A DNA stretch of 64,000 nt from Salipiger bermudensis. GTDB taxonomy: Bacteria; Pseudomonadota; Alphaproteobacteria; Rhodobacterales; Rhodobacteraceae. The stretch is from positions 1-64,000 of the forward strand of contig NZ_JAIUZY010000011.1 in the NCBI RefSeq assembly GCF_020171625.1, written 5' to 3'. Position numbers and translations under genes: made by a program. This document shows, piece after piece, positions 1 through 8,194 of the stretch; the stretch's first letter is position 1; every line of letters starts with the position of its first letter. The notes under the pieces are model-generated. The model saw only the letters and a program-made list of their open reading frames with translations, had not been told where the DNA came from and made no database searches.

Positions 1-99
1 TTCGCCCGGGTCTACTCGATCGTGAAGCGGGCGGAATACGAGGAATTCCTGTCGGTGATCAGCCCGTGGGAGCGGGAGCACCTGCTGCTCAACGTCTGA
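1..99 (+). CDS. Glutamine synthetase family protein, C-terminal fragment
   Basis: The reading frame is open from the window edge to a TGA at 97-99, giving 32 residues that end in WEREHLLLNV. This looks like the extreme C-terminus of a glutamine-synthetase-family enzyme, which typically closes with a YxxVKRxE helix followed by a W-E segment. The next gene is PuuB-like, so the likely role is a gamma-glutamylputrescine synthetase (PuuA-type) that ligates glutamate to putrescine. Only the tail is visible. The family call rests on that short motif plus context. Confidence 0.5.
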   Translation, partial: FARVYSIVKRAEYEEFLSVISPWEREHLLLNV

Positions 100-103
100 G
101 CCC

Positions 104-182
104 TCTGGCCGGGGGCGGGAGGGGCGCTGCCCCTCTTGGCCTGCGGCCAATTCACCCCGGAGTATTTCTGACGAAGAGAAGG
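104..182. repeat. Possible dispersed intergenic hairpin element
   Basis: Two small perfect hairpins stand in tandem: AGGGGC-GCT-GCCCCT (120-134) and TTGGCC-TGC-GGCCAA (136-150). They are followed by a CCCCGGAGTATTT box at about 154-166. From memory, similar GC-rich hairpins followed by this box recur between genes in many Rhodobacterales genomes. Only one copy occurs here. It sits between the synthetase tail and the PuuB-like gene. Confidence 0.4.
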
Positions 183-190
183 GCTGGACC

Positions 191-1492
191 GTGGACCTGC
201 TGTTTTCCAATGACCGACGGGGGCACTACCCGGAAAGCTGGTATGCCGCCACCGCGAGCGATCTCGCGGCCTTCCCGGCGCTCGAGGGCGAGACGCGGGC
301 GGACGTGTGCATCATCGGGGCGGGGTACACCGGGCTCTCGGCGGCGCTGCACATGGCCGAGGCCGGGCTCGACGTGGTGCTGCTCGAGGCGCACCGGGTG
401 GGCTTCGGCGCCTCGGGGCGCAATGGCGGGCAACTGGGCTCCGGGCAGCGGCAGGACCAGCTGACGCTCGAACAGATGCTCGGGCGGGAAGACGCGCGCA
501 AGTACTGGGATCTGGGCGAAGAGGCCAAAGAGCTCGTGCGCACGCTGATCGCGAAGCACGACATCGATTGCCATCTGCGCGACGGCGTGGCGTGGTGCGG
601 CTCGCGCCCCGGCGAGGTGCAGCACCTGCACGACTATGCCGACCACATGGGCGCGCAATACGGCTACGAGATCGAGCGCCACGACGCCGAGAGCTTCCGC
701 GCCATCTGCCCCTCGCCGGATTATTGCGGCGGCATCGTCGACATGGGCGCGGCGCATCTGCATCCGCTGCGCTTCTCGCAGGGTCTCGCCAAGGCGGCGG
801 CCGGTGCGGGGGCGCGGATCTACGAGCAGAGTTTCGTGACCGACGTGCAGGAAGGCACCAACTGCGTCGTCACCTGCGCGCAGGGATCGGTGCGCGCCGA
901 TCACGTGATCTATGCCGGCAACGGCTATCTCGGCAGGCTGCAGCCCCGGGTGGCACGCCGGGTGATGCCGATCAACAATTTCATCGCCGCGACCGAACCG
1001 CTGGGCGCCCGCACCGCCGAGGTGCTGACCCGCGACATCGCGGTGGCCGACTCGCGCCACGTGGTGAACTACTTCCGCCTCAGCCAGGACGGCCGCCTGC
1101 TGTTCGGCGGCGGAGAAAGCTACGGCTACAAGTTCCCCGCCGACATCAAGGCCAAGGTGCGCAAGCCGATGCTTGAGATCTTCCCGCAGCTCGAAGGCGT
1201 GCGGCTCGACTACGCCTGGGGCGGCACGCTGGGGATCACCATGAAGCGGCTGCCCTTCCTCGCGCGGCTGGCGCCGAACGTGCTCAGCGCCTCGGGCTAT
1301 TCCGGCCACGGGGTCGGCACCGCCGTTCATGCCGGGCGCTTGCTGGCCGAGGCGGTGCGCGGGGAGTCGCAGGGCTTCGACGCCATGGCCGCCCTGCCCG
1401 CGCCGCCCTTCCCCGGCGGCCCGGCGCTGCGCACGCCGCTGCTCACCCTCGCGATGACGTGGTTCGCGCTTCGGGACCGCATCGGGCTCTGA
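191..1492 (+). CDS. puuB: FAD-dependent amine oxidoreductase, PuuB-like (gamma-glutamylputrescine oxidase family)
   Basis: A 433-residue DAO-superfamily flavoprotein. The dinucleotide-binding fold starts near residue 38 with VCIIGAGYTGLSAALHMAEA (GxGxxG) and ends in a ribose-binding Glu (VVLLEA). It is followed by the GASGRNGGQ segment typical of the PuuB/OrdL group and a C-terminal GYSGHGVG flavin loop. PuuB-type enzymes oxidise gamma-glutamylputrescine to the aldehyde, releasing ammonia and H2O2, in the cytosol. The preceding partial gene looks like the matching synthetase, which supports polyamine catabolism. The GTG start has a purine-rich AAGGG upstream. Related family members oxidise other amino compounds, so the substrate is inferred. 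Confidence 0.8.
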   Translation: MDLLFSNDRRGHYPESWYAATASDLAAFPALEGETRADVCIIGAGYTGLSAALHMAEAGLDVVLLEAHRVGFGASGRNGGQLGSGQRQDQLTLEQMLGREDARKYWDLGEEAKELVRTLIAKHDIDCHLRDGVAWCGSRPGEVQHLHDYADHMGAQYGYEIERHDAESFRAICPSPDYCGGIVDMGAAHLHPLRFSQGLAKAAAGAGARIYEQSFVTDVQEGTNCVVTCAQGSVRADHVIYAGNGYLGRLQPRVARRVMPINNFIAATEPLGARTAEVLTRDIAVADSRHVVNYFRLSQDGRLLFGGGESYGYKFPADIKAKVRKPMLEIFPQLEGVRLDYAWGGTLGITMKRLPFLARLAPNVLSASGYSGHGVGTAVHAGRLLAEAVRGESQGFDAMAALPAPPFPGGPALRTPLLTLAMTWFALRDRIGL

Positions 1493-1524
1493 GCCGCGAC
1501 CTTTCGGCCACGGCGCGACAGGAC

Positions 1525-1555
1525 ACCGCTCCCCTCGGGGGGGCGGTTTTTACTT
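1525..1555 (+). terminator. Rho-independent terminator after the puuB-like gene
   Basis: A 10-bp stem, ACCGCTCCCC pairing with GGGGGGCGGT with one G-U pair and a very short loop, runs directly into TTTTT. It lies about 35 bp after the puuB stop. Confidence 0.7.
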
Positions 1556-1613
1556 GGCTGTCACAGATCTCGTGTTTAAGCTTTCCGAAATAGGACATTC
1601 GGGATTTTGAAAT

Positions 1614-2825
1614 ATGAACAGCTTGCCAAACATGCATGACGCAGAGCCGATCCCCGCGGAGGCCCGTGCCGAGATCGACCGGCTGCTGCAGTCCGGAGAC
1701 CTGTTCCGCTACACCGCCCCCGAGGATGCGCCGGTGGCGCTGCTCGAGCGCGAGTTCGCCGCGATGCTGGGCAGCAAGTACGCGCTGGCGGTGTCGAGCT
1801 GTTCAGCGGCGCTGTTCCTCTCGCTCAAGGCGCTCGGCCTGCCGCGCGACGCGCGGGTGATGATCCCGGGCTTCACCTTCGCCGCCGTGCCCTCGGCCAT
1901 CGTGCACGCCGATTGCGTGCCGGTGCTCTGCGAGGTCGGTGACAACTACCGTATCGACATGGCGGATTTCGAGGCCAAGCTCGACGGCGTGATGGCGGTG
2001 ATCATCAGCCACATGCGCGGCCACACCTCGGACATGGACGCGATCATGGCGCTCTGCGACGCCCGCGGCATCCCGGTGGTGGAAGACGCCGCGCACAGCC
2101 TCGGCACCGTCTGGGGCGGGCGCAACATCGGCACCATTGGCAAGATCGGCTGCTTCTCGTTCCAGAGCTACAAACTGGTCAATGCCGGCGAGGGTGGCAT
2201 CCTGATCACCGACGATGCCGATGTGGTGGCGCAGGCGGTGATCCTGTCGGGCGCTTACGAGCACAACTGGCAAAAGCACATGGCGCGCGGCGACAACCGG
2301 GCCGACCTCGAAGCGGCCTTTGCGCGCTGGCAGAACAAGCTGCCGCTCTACAACCTGCGCATGTCGAACCTGTCGGCGGCAGTGATCCGGCCGCAGCTGC
2401 CGCATGTCGCGCGCCGCGTCGAAGACGGCCGCCGCAACCATGATTTTGTCGCCGAGCGCATCGCAATGAGCCCGTGGATCGAGGTCCCCGCCAAGCTCGA
2501 CCGCGAAGAGCGCGCGCCCGATTCGCTGCAGTTCAACCTCGTCAGCATGGACCGCGACGAGATGCGCGGCTTCGCCGAGGCAGCTGCCGCGATGGGCGTC
2601 AAGGTGCAGGTCTTCGGCCTGTCCTCGGACAATGCCCGCGCCTTCTGGAACTGGCAGTTCCTGGGCGAGATCCCCGAGCTGCCGCAGACCCGCGCCATGC
2701 TCGAACGCGCCTGCGACACCCGTCTGCCGGCGCGGCTGACGCTGGAGGACTGCGCCACCGTGGCCGATATCCTGGTCAACGCCGCCGAGACCGTGATGGG
2801 CGAGGCTCGCGCCTACGGCACCTGA
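1614..2825 (+). CDS. DegT/DnrJ/EryC1/StrS-family PLP aminotransferase
   Basis: A 403-residue fold-type-I PLP enzyme. The PLP-ring Asp is visible in VVEDAAHS (D158), and the Schiff-base lysine in FSFQSYKLVNAGEGG (K187). The PGFTFAA and SSCSAALFL segments are typical of sugar aminotransferases that transaminate keto-sugar nucleotides. It stands alone: a terminator precedes it and the next gene is convergent. No sugar-nucleotide dehydratase, epimerase or glycosyltransferase adjoins it, so the substrate cannot be read from context. The C-terminal domain is somewhat divergent, and the family also includes amino-sugar and non-sugar aminotransferases. Confidence 0.85.
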   Translation: MNSLPNMHDAEPIPAEARAEIDRLLQSGDLFRYTAPEDAPVALLEREFAAMLGSKYALAVSSCSAALFLSLKALGLPRDARVMIPGFTFAAVPSAIVHADCVPVLCEVGDNYRIDMADFEAKLDGVMAVIISHMRGHTSDMDAIMALCDARGIPVVEDAAHSLGTVWGGRNIGTIGKIGCFSFQSYKLVNAGEGGILITDDADVVAQAVILSGAYEHNWQKHMARGDNRADLEAAFARWQNKLPLYNLRMSNLSAAVIRPQLPHVARRVEDGRRNHDFVAERIAMSPWIEVPAKLDREERAPDSLQFNLVSMDRDEMRGFAEAAAAMGVKVQVFGLSSDNARAFWNWQFLGEIPELPQTRAMLERACDTRLPARLTLEDCATVADILVNAAETVMGEARAYGT

Positions 2826-2851
2826 GGCCTGTCACGACCATCTGACGAACA

Positions 2852-2886
2852 AAGCAAAACGGGCGGGGATGATGCTCCCCGCCCGT
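2852..2886 (-). terminator. Terminator of phaR, possibly bidirectional
   Basis: A strong hairpin has arms CGGGCGGGGA and TCCCCGCCCG around a 6-nt loop. On the minus strand it is followed by a TTTTG stretch. It lies between the convergent aminotransferase and phaR genes. Confidence 0.7.
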
Positions 2887-2932
2887 CGCCGTATCTGGAA
2901 ACCGCCGCCCTCCCCTGGGAGGGGCGCGCGGC

Positions 2933-3493
2933 TTACTTGTTCATCTTGGACAGCTTGCTCTGCAGCTCGGCGAGCTGTTTCTTGATCGCGTCGAGGTCTT
3001 CCTCTTCGCCCTTGGCCGGCGTCTCGCCCTCGGCCTCGGGGCCGGACCACTGCTTGCCCATGTTCCCGGTCATCGCCTTGAGGAAGGCTTCCTGCTGGGC
3101 CTGCATCGCCTCGAACCCGGGGATCTTCGGCATCATCGGGTTGGCCTTGACGGTCTCGGCCCATTTGGTCTGGCTGTCGCGGAACATCTCGAACGAGGCG
3201 GCAAGGAACTGCGGTACCGATGAGGTCGCCTGCGTGGTGTAGCTGCGCACCAGATCGGTGAGCACGTTGATCGGCAGCACGCTCTCGCCGCGGCTCTCGT
3301 GCTCGGCCACGATCTGCAGCAGGTACTGCCGGGTCAGGTCGTCGCCGGATTTCAGGTCGACGATCTGCACGTCGCGGCCATCACGAATGAAGCCCGCGAT
3401 GTCCTCCAGAGTGACGTAGTCGCTCGTCTCGGTGTTGTAGAGACGGCGGCTGGCATAGCGCTTGATCAGCAGCGGTTTTTCCTTATCGGCCAC
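2933..3493 (-). CDS. phaR: Polyhydroxyalkanoate synthesis repressor PhaR
   Basis: A 186-residue protein. The N-terminal PHB/PHA accumulation-regulator DNA-binding domain is evident from KRYASRRLYNTETSDYVTLEDIA at about residues 9-32, followed by the PHB_acc segment (ARQYLLQI-type, VLP...LTDLVRSY). The C-terminal part is charged and coiled (EEEDLDAIKKQLAELQSKLSKMNK). PhaR binds PHB granules and represses phasin and its own gene when free. The GTG start at 3493 was chosen because GGGAGG stands 6 bp upstream. An in-frame extension to 3571 has no family similarity. No pha synthase or phasin gene lies in the window. Confidence 0.93.
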   Translation of the reverse strand: MADKEKPLLIKRYASRRLYNTETSDYVTLEDIAGFIRDGRDVQIVDLKSGDDLTRQYLLQIVAEHESRGESVLPINVLTDLVRSYTTQATSSVPQFLAASFEMFRDSQTKWAETVKANPMMPKIPGFEAMQAQQEAFLKAMTGNMGKQWSGPEAEGETPAKGEEEDLDAIKKQLAELQSKLSKMNK

Positions 3494-3586
3494 CTGGTGC
3501 CCTCCCTGGGATGCAGCATCGCAGCAAAAGCCTATGCGAGCGCAGAAAAAAAGAAAAGCCTTTGCGTGCAAGCACGAAGCCCGCGA

Positions 3587-4558
3587 TCAGGCCGTTGCCG
3601 TGGCGCGGATGCGATCGATCCACGCCTGTGTTCCGCGCGAGAATTCCAGCGGCAGCGGCCAGTCGGCGTGCTCTGACACCGCGCGGTTGAACGCCTCGAC
3701 CTGAAGCACGTAGTGGTTCTCGGCCGGCCAGCGCCAGCTTTCGACATGCCCGCCCGGGTGATGAAGCTCGACCGAGGCCTGACCGAAGACCTGCACGTTG
3801 AAGGGCACCGGCAGGCGCAGCACCCCGCGTTCGCCGTGCACCACGATCTCCTGCCACGGTGCTGCCCGCATCGAGACCCGACCGCTGTAGAGGAACTCGG
3901 GAAAGCGGGCCATGATGTGGGTGCTGGCGTCGATGCCGTTGATCCAGTCGGTCTCGACCGCCAGCAGCTCTTCGGGCTCTTGCCCGGTGATGAGGCGGAT
4001 CGCGCCGAAGGCGTAGATGCCGATGTCTCCGAGCGCCCCGCCGCCGGTTTCCGGGCGGTTGCGGATGTTGTCGAGATCGTCGTTGTAGAAGCTGTGGGTC
4101 GAGTCGATGCGCACGATCCGCCCCAGCGCACCGTTCTGGATCAGCTCGCGCGCCTTGGCGAATTGCGGATGATGCGAGATCATCCACGCCTCGGCGATGA
4201 GCTTGCCGGTGCGCTCGCGCGTCTCGATCAGCCGGTCGATCCCGGCCACCTCCATGGCGATGGGTTTCTCGCACAGAACGTGCTTGCCGGCCTCGGCGGC
4301 TTTCTCGCTCCACTCCACATGCATGGAGTTGGGCAGCGGGATGTAGACCGCGTCGATCTCGGGATCGGCGAGCAGCGCATCGTAGCTGTCGAACACCCGC
4401 AGTCCGGGCGCGATCTGGGCGAAGGGTTCGGCCTTTTCGGGGGCCGAGGTGGCGATGGCCGAGAGCGCCCCGCCGCGCGCCGCATGGATGGCGGGCGCCA
4501 TCTGCTGGCGGGCAAAGTTGGCGGCACCCAGAATGCCCCAGCGCAGGTGAACGGCCAT
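3587..4558 (-). CDS. Gfo/Idh/MocA-family NAD(P)-dependent oxidoreductase
   Basis: A 323-residue protein with an N-terminal Rossmann fold (WGILGAANFARQQMAPAI, a slightly altered GxGxxA) and the signature LCEKPIAMEVA around residue 95. An alpha/beta domain follows with GGGALGDIGIYAFGAIRLITG, where the D-x-G-x-Y segment carries the usual catalytic positions. Such enzymes oxidise or reduce sugars, inositols or trans-dihydrodiols. The ATG at 4558 has AAGGAG 7 bp upstream; the longer frame to 4651 was rejected. It stands alone between phaR and rpoH, so its substrate is unknown. Confidence 0.85.
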   Translation of the reverse strand: MAVHLRWGILGAANFARQQMAPAIHAARGGALSAIATSAPEKAEPFAQIAPGLRVFDSYDALLADPEIDAVYIPLPNSMHVEWSEKAAEAGKHVLCEKPIAMEVAGIDRLIETRERTGKLIAEAWMISHHPQFAKARELIQNGALGRIVRIDSTHSFYNDDLDNIRNRPETGGGALGDIGIYAFGAIRLITGQEPEELLAVETDWINGIDASTHIMARFPEFLYSGRVSMRAAPWQEIVVHGERGVLRLPVPFNVQVFGQASVELHHPGGHVESWRWPAENHYVLQVEAFNRAVSEHADWPLPLEFSRGTQAWIDRIRATATA

Positions 4559-4635
4559 GGTAATACTCCTTTTCCGGTTGGCGCCGACGGTAACGTCGCA
4601 GGCGCCGCGCGCAACCCGGGCGGAGACCTGCCGCC

Positions 4636-4671
4636 AACAAAAAACGCCCACCCCCAGAGGGGGCAGGCGCT
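4636..4671 (-). terminator. Rho-independent terminator of rpoH
   Basis: Read on the minus strand, a GC-rich hairpin (CGCCTGCCCCC, TCT loop, GGGGGTGGGCG, with mismatch) is followed by TTTTTTG just after the rpoH stop. Confidence 0.75.
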
Positions 4672-4694
4672 GGCAATTCTTCCAATTCGGAGGC

Positions 4695-5600
4695 TCAGGC
4701 GCTGGTCAGCATACCCTGATCCTGCGCGAGGTCGCGCATCCGCTTCTGCAGCTTCTCGAAAGCGCGCACCTCGATCTGACGGATCCGTTCGCGGCTGACG
4801 TCGTAGACGCCCGACAGCTCCTCGAGGGTCACCGGCTGTTCGGCCAGACGACGCTGGGTGAGGATATCGCGCTCGCGGTCGTTCAGGACATCCATCGCCT
4901 CGCCAAGAAGCGTGCGGCGTGCCTCGAGCTCGTTGCGTTCGGCGTAATCGCCAGCCTGATCGGCGCTCTCGTCCTCGAGCCAGTCCTGCCACTGCATCGA
5001 GCTTTCATCGTCGCTGCCCACGGTGGCGTTCAGCGACGCATCACCGCCCGACAGACGCCGGTTCATCGAGATGACCTCGTCGTGGGTCACGCCAAGATCG
5101 GTGGCGATGCGCTCCACGTGCTCGGGACGCAGATCGCCGTCCTCGAGCGCGCCGATGCGGCTCTTGGCCTTGCGAAGGTTGAAGAATAGCTTCTTCTGCG
5201 CGCTCGTCGTGCCGAGCTTCACCAGCGACCACGAGCGCAGGATGTATTCCTGAATCGAGGCACGGATCCACCACATGGCATAGGTCGCGAGGCGGAAGCC
5301 CTTCTCGGGATCGAAGCGCTTGACCGCCTGCATCAGCCCGACATTCGCCTCCGAGATCACTTCGGCCTGCGGCAGTCCGTAGCCCCGGTAGCCCATGGCG
5401 ATCTTCGCGGCGAGGCGCAGGTGGCTGGTGACCAGACGGTGCGCCGACTCGGCGTCCTGATCTTCGACCCAGCGCTTGGCCAGCATGTATTCTTCTTCGG
5501 GTTCCAGAAGCGGGAACTTGCGGATTTCGGACAGATAGCGGCTCAGCCCCGCCTCCGGGGATGGTGCCGGCAGATTGGCATATTTGCTCACGTTGCTCAC
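4695..5600 (-). CDS. rpoH: RNA polymerase heat-shock sigma factor RpoH (sigma-32)
   Basis: A 301-residue group-3 sigma-70 factor. It has region 2 (LVTSHLRLAAKIAMGYRGYGLP, then EANVGLMQAVKRFDPEKGFRLATYAMWWIRASIQEYILRS), the RpoH-specific box QKKLFFNLRKAKSRI between regions 2 and 3, and region 4 with LNDRERDILTQRRL and a helix-turn-helix ending SRERIRQIEVRAFEKL. It directs core polymerase to chaperone and protease promoters. The GTG start at 5600 has GGAGG 10 bp upstream and gives the usual alphaproteobacterial length. A sigma-32-like promoter lies upstream. Many Rhodobacterales carry two rpoH paralogues; which one this is cannot be told here. Confidence 0.95.
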   Translation of the reverse strand: MSNVSKYANLPAPSPEAGLSRYLSEIRKFPLLEPEEEYMLAKRWVEDQDAESAHRLVTSHLRLAAKIAMGYRGYGLPQAEVISEANVGLMQAVKRFDPEKGFRLATYAMWWIRASIQEYILRSWSLVKLGTTSAQKKLFFNLRKAKSRIGALEDGDLRPEHVERIATDLGVTHDEVISMNRRLSGGDASLNATVGSDDESSMQWQDWLEDESADQAGDYAERNELEARRTLLGEAMDVLNDRERDILTQRRLAEQPVTLEELSGVYDVSRERIRQIEVRAFEKLQKRMRDLAQDQGMLTSA

Positions 5601-5638
5601 GTGCCCGGTTCCTCCAATGTTACGGGGCTTAACATCCC

Positions 5639-5667
5639 ATATGGGAGCGCCACCATGAGTTTGCAAG
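5639..5667 (-). promoter_or_regulatory. Putative sigma-32 (RpoH) promoter of rpoH
   Basis: On the minus strand CTTGCA (5667-5662), a 15-bp spacer and TCCCATAT (5646-5639) closely match the sigma-32 consensus CTTGAA-N13-15-CCCCATNT. It lies about 40 bp upstream of the rpoH GTG. The -10 box is inside a perfect 12-bp palindrome (TCCCATATGGGA) that could also be an operator. Transcription from here would make rpoH self-activating. Confidence 0.55.
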
Positions 5668-5832
5668 GTTTGTCACCTTGAGACCTTTATACGACGTTAA
5701 CGCAGGCTTCCGTCGGACGGGTCCGTCAAAACGCCACGCTCACGCGGTTGGGAACTTGATGTCATATGTGCGGCACGCCCGTAAACGGCGCAGACGGCGG
5801 GCTTTGTGTGCGGTAAGGCACACACAATCGCG

Positions 5833-6864
5833 TCACCCCGAGTGACCGAGCGCAGCGAGCAGGGTCTGCATGTCCGCGGGCAGCGGCGCCTCGAAGTGCA
5901 GCCGCTCGCCGGTGGCCGGGTGGTCGAAGCCCAGCTCGGCGGCGTGCAGCGCCTGCCGGTCGAAGGCAGCGACGGCGGCTGCCGCCGCCTCGCCGATCGC
6001 CTGGACCGGCGGTTTGCGGCGGCCGCCATAGACCGGATCGCCCACCAGCCCGTGCCCGGCATGGGCCATGTGCACGCGGATCTGGTGCGTGCGCCCGGTC
6101 TCGAGCCTGCACTCGAGCAGCGCCAACGCCGGCGGCCTACCGAAGCTCTCGAGCACCCGCGCCCGGGTCACCGCGTGCCGGCCCTGCCCATCGAAATACA
6201 CCGCCTGACGCTGGCGGTCGGTCTTGTGCCGCGCCAGCCCAGACTGGATGCACAGCACTCCACCCGGCTCGACCGAGACGCCACGGGTGCCCAGAAGCCG
6301 GGGATCGCCCTGATTTGGCACCCCGTAGCAAATCGCCCGATAAGCGCGCTCGGCGCTGTGCGCCTCGAACTGCGCCGCGAGCCCGTGATGCGCGCGGTCT
6401 GACTTGGCCACCACCAGAAGCCCGCTGGTGTCCTTGTCGATGCGGTGCACGATGCCGGGCCGCGCCACGCCGCCGACGCCAGACAGCTTGCCGCCGAAAT
6501 GGTGCAGCAGCGCGTTGACGAGCGTGCCCGTGGGCGTTCCCGGCGCCGGGTGGACGACCATGCCGGCGGGCTTGTTGACCACGACGAGGTCGTCATCCTC
6601 CCAGACGATTTCGAGCGGGATATCCTCGGGGCCGATATGGCTTTTTTCGGCCTGCGGCACGGCGATGACGATCTCGTCGCCCTCGGCGACCTTGGCTTTG
6701 GGATCGCTCAGCACCTCTCCGCCGCAGGTCACCGCGCCTTCGGCAATGAGCTTGGCCAGCCGGGTCCGCGACAGCGCCGCGGCCTCTGGCACATCCCGCG
6801 CCAGCGCCTTATCAAGGCGCGCAGGCGGGGCTTCCCCGATGATGATGCGCAAGGCCTTGTCCAT
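5833..6864 (-). CDS. rluD: 23S rRNA pseudouridine synthase RluD
   Basis: A 343-residue RluA-family enzyme. The N-terminal S4-type RNA-binding region covers residues 15-75 (ARLDKALARDV...LAKLIAEGAVTCGG). The catalytic core carries the RluA signature GIVHRIDKDTSGLLVVAKSD with the nucleophilic Asp, and later LETGRTHQIRVHMAHAGHGLVGDPVYGG. RluD makes pseudouridines in helix 69 of 23S rRNA. The length matches the RluC/RluD group and the S4 domain argues against RluA. Its ATG shares two bases with the ATG of the divergent DUF6476 gene. Confidence 0.9.
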   Translation of the reverse strand: MDKALRIIIGEAPPARLDKALARDVPEAAALSRTRLAKLIAEGAVTCGGEVLSDPKAKVAEGDEIVIAVPQAEKSHIGPEDIPLEIVWEDDDLVVVNKPAGMVVHPAPGTPTGTLVNALLHHFGGKLSGVGGVARPGIVHRIDKDTSGLLVVAKSDRAHHGLAAQFEAHSAERAYRAICYGVPNQGDPRLLGTRGVSVEPGGVLCIQSGLARHKTDRQRQAVYFDGQGRHAVTRARVLESFGRPPALALLECRLETGRTHQIRVHMAHAGHGLVGDPVYGGRRKPPVQAIGEAAAAAVAAFDRQALHAAELGFDHPATGERLHFEAPLPADMQTLLAALGHSG

Positions 6865-7177
6865 GTCCCAGACTCCCGATCCCGACGAACAGTTGCCCGA
6901 GCCGGCCAACCTGCGCTTCCTGCGCCTGCTGGTCACCGTGCTCACGGGCGTGATGATCGCCGGGCTTCTAGCGATCCTTGCGATGATTGTCATCCAGTAC
7001 CGCACCACCCGCGTGCCGCTGCCCGAGATCATCACCCTCCCCGATGGCACCAGCGCCACCGCGTACACCCAAGGCTCAGACTGGTATGCGGTGGTGACGG
7101 CAGAGGACGAGATCCTGATCTTCGACCGCGCCTCGGGAGAGATCCGGCAACGGATCGCGGTTCAGAGCCGGCCCTGA
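6863..7177 (+). CDS. DUF6476 small membrane protein
   Basis: A 104-residue protein with one strong transmembrane helix at about residues 19-44 (LRFLRLLVTVLTGVMIAGLLAILAMIVIQY). A short acidic N-terminus precedes it, and a compact C-terminal domain contains LPDGTSATAYTQGSDWYAVVT and EILIFDRASGEIRQ. The latter resembles a small beta-rich domain, most likely periplasmic. A protein of this type next to rluD is typical of Rhodobacterales and is annotated DUF6476; its function is unknown. No separate ribosome-binding site outside rluD is possible because the start codons overlap. Expression must therefore come from a promoter within rluD. Confidence 0.75.
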   Translation: MSQTPDPDEQLPEPANLRFLRLLVTVLTGVMIAGLLAILAMIVIQYRTTRVPLPEIITLPDGTSATAYTQGSDWYAVVTAEDEILIFDRASGEIRQRIAVQSRP

Positions 7178-7453
7178 CGCCAAGGCGCGCGACCGGGCTC
7201 CCCCGGCGAAAGCCCGGCCAAACGCGGTACAGGCCGGTCCCGACCCGACTTCACCATCGCACCCCGACCACTCGGCGGTCACCCGCGCGAACGCGGTCCG
7301 TGCAAGTTCCGAGCCGTTACCAGCGTCACGCTACGCGCCGCCCCGCTGCCCCCCTTCGAAACGCAGCGCAATCCCGTTCGGAGCAACCTCCTGAGGCGCG
7401 CCCCGCGCCCCCCTCCTATCACGGGCAACCCGGTTTGCCTCTTCCTGCCCCGC

Positions 7454-8194
7454 TCAGCCTGCAACCCCGAGCCGCCGCGCCAGCCGGCGCTCGAGCTGGA
7501 CCAGCGCGTCATAGATCAGCACCGCGAACAGCCCGACGATCAGCCCGCCCTGCAGCACATAGGCGGTGTTGTTGGTCAAAAGCCCCGCGATGATCACCTC
7601 GCCCAGCGTGCGCGCCGCCACCGTCGAGCCGATCGTGGCGGTGCCGAGCGCGATCACCACCGAGAGCCGGATCCCGGTCAGGATCACCGGGAGCGCCAGC
7701 GGCAGCTCGACCTGGAACAGCCTCTGGCGCCGGTTGAGCCCGATGCCCCGCGCCGCCTCCATCGCCGAGGGCGGCAGGCTCGACAGGCCCGTCACCGCGT
7801 TCTCGAAGATCGGCAGCAGACCGTAGAGGAACAGCGCCACCAGCGTCGGGCCGGCCCCGAAGCCAAGCGCCGGGACAGCCAGCGCCAGCACCGCGACGGG
7901 CGGGAAGGTCTGGCCGATATTGGTGATGGTGCGCGACAGAGGCCGGAAGGCCGCCCCGGCGGGCCGGGTCACCAGCACCGCCAGCGTCACCGCCACCAGC
8001 GTCGCCGCCCCGGAGGCCAGCGCCACGAGGCCCAAATGGCTCAGCGACAGCGACAGCAGCGAGGCGCGCTCGTAGATCACCGGGCCGCCGGCGGGGGCGG
8101 CAGGGGCGAAGAGCGGCTCGAACCAGTCCGGGCGCAGCACCAGCGCCAGCAGCAGCGCGATCAGCGCCGCCCGGAGGGCCGCTCCCCAGCTCAC
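7454..8194 (-). CDS. yehW: Osmoprotectant ABC transporter permease, YehW-like
   Basis: A 246-residue inner-membrane permease of the BPD_transp_1 family with about five or six hydrophobic segments. The conserved cytoplasmic EAA loop is at EAARGIGLNRRQRLFQVELPLALPVILTGIR. Its size matches E. coli YehW. The GTG start overlaps the stop of the upstream ATPase gene in a GTGA, so the two are translationally coupled. It is the last of four genes encoding a glycine-betaine/choline-type importer. Confidence 0.85.
   Translation of the reverse strand: MSWGAALRAALIALLLALVLRPDWFEPLFAPAAPAGGPVIYERASLLSLSLSHLGLVALASGAATLVAVTLAVLVTRPAGAAFRPLSRTITNIGQTFPPVAVLALAVPALGFGAGPTLVALFLYGLLPIFENAVTGLSSLPPSAMEAARGIGLNRRQRLFQVELPLALPVILTGIRLSVVIALGTATIGSTVAARTLGEVIIAGLLTNNTAYVLQGGLIVGLFAVLIYDALVQLERRLARRLGVAG

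Noticed and set aside
152-1330. Long minus-strand open frame opposite the puuB-like gene
   Set aside because: Its translation is His/Ala/Gly/Arg-rich with no domain, as expected for the complement of a GC-rich gene; the plus-strand protein has clear motifs.
3494-3571. N-terminal extension of PhaR
   Set aside because: No family similarity, and a strong ribosome-binding site stands before the GTG at 3493.
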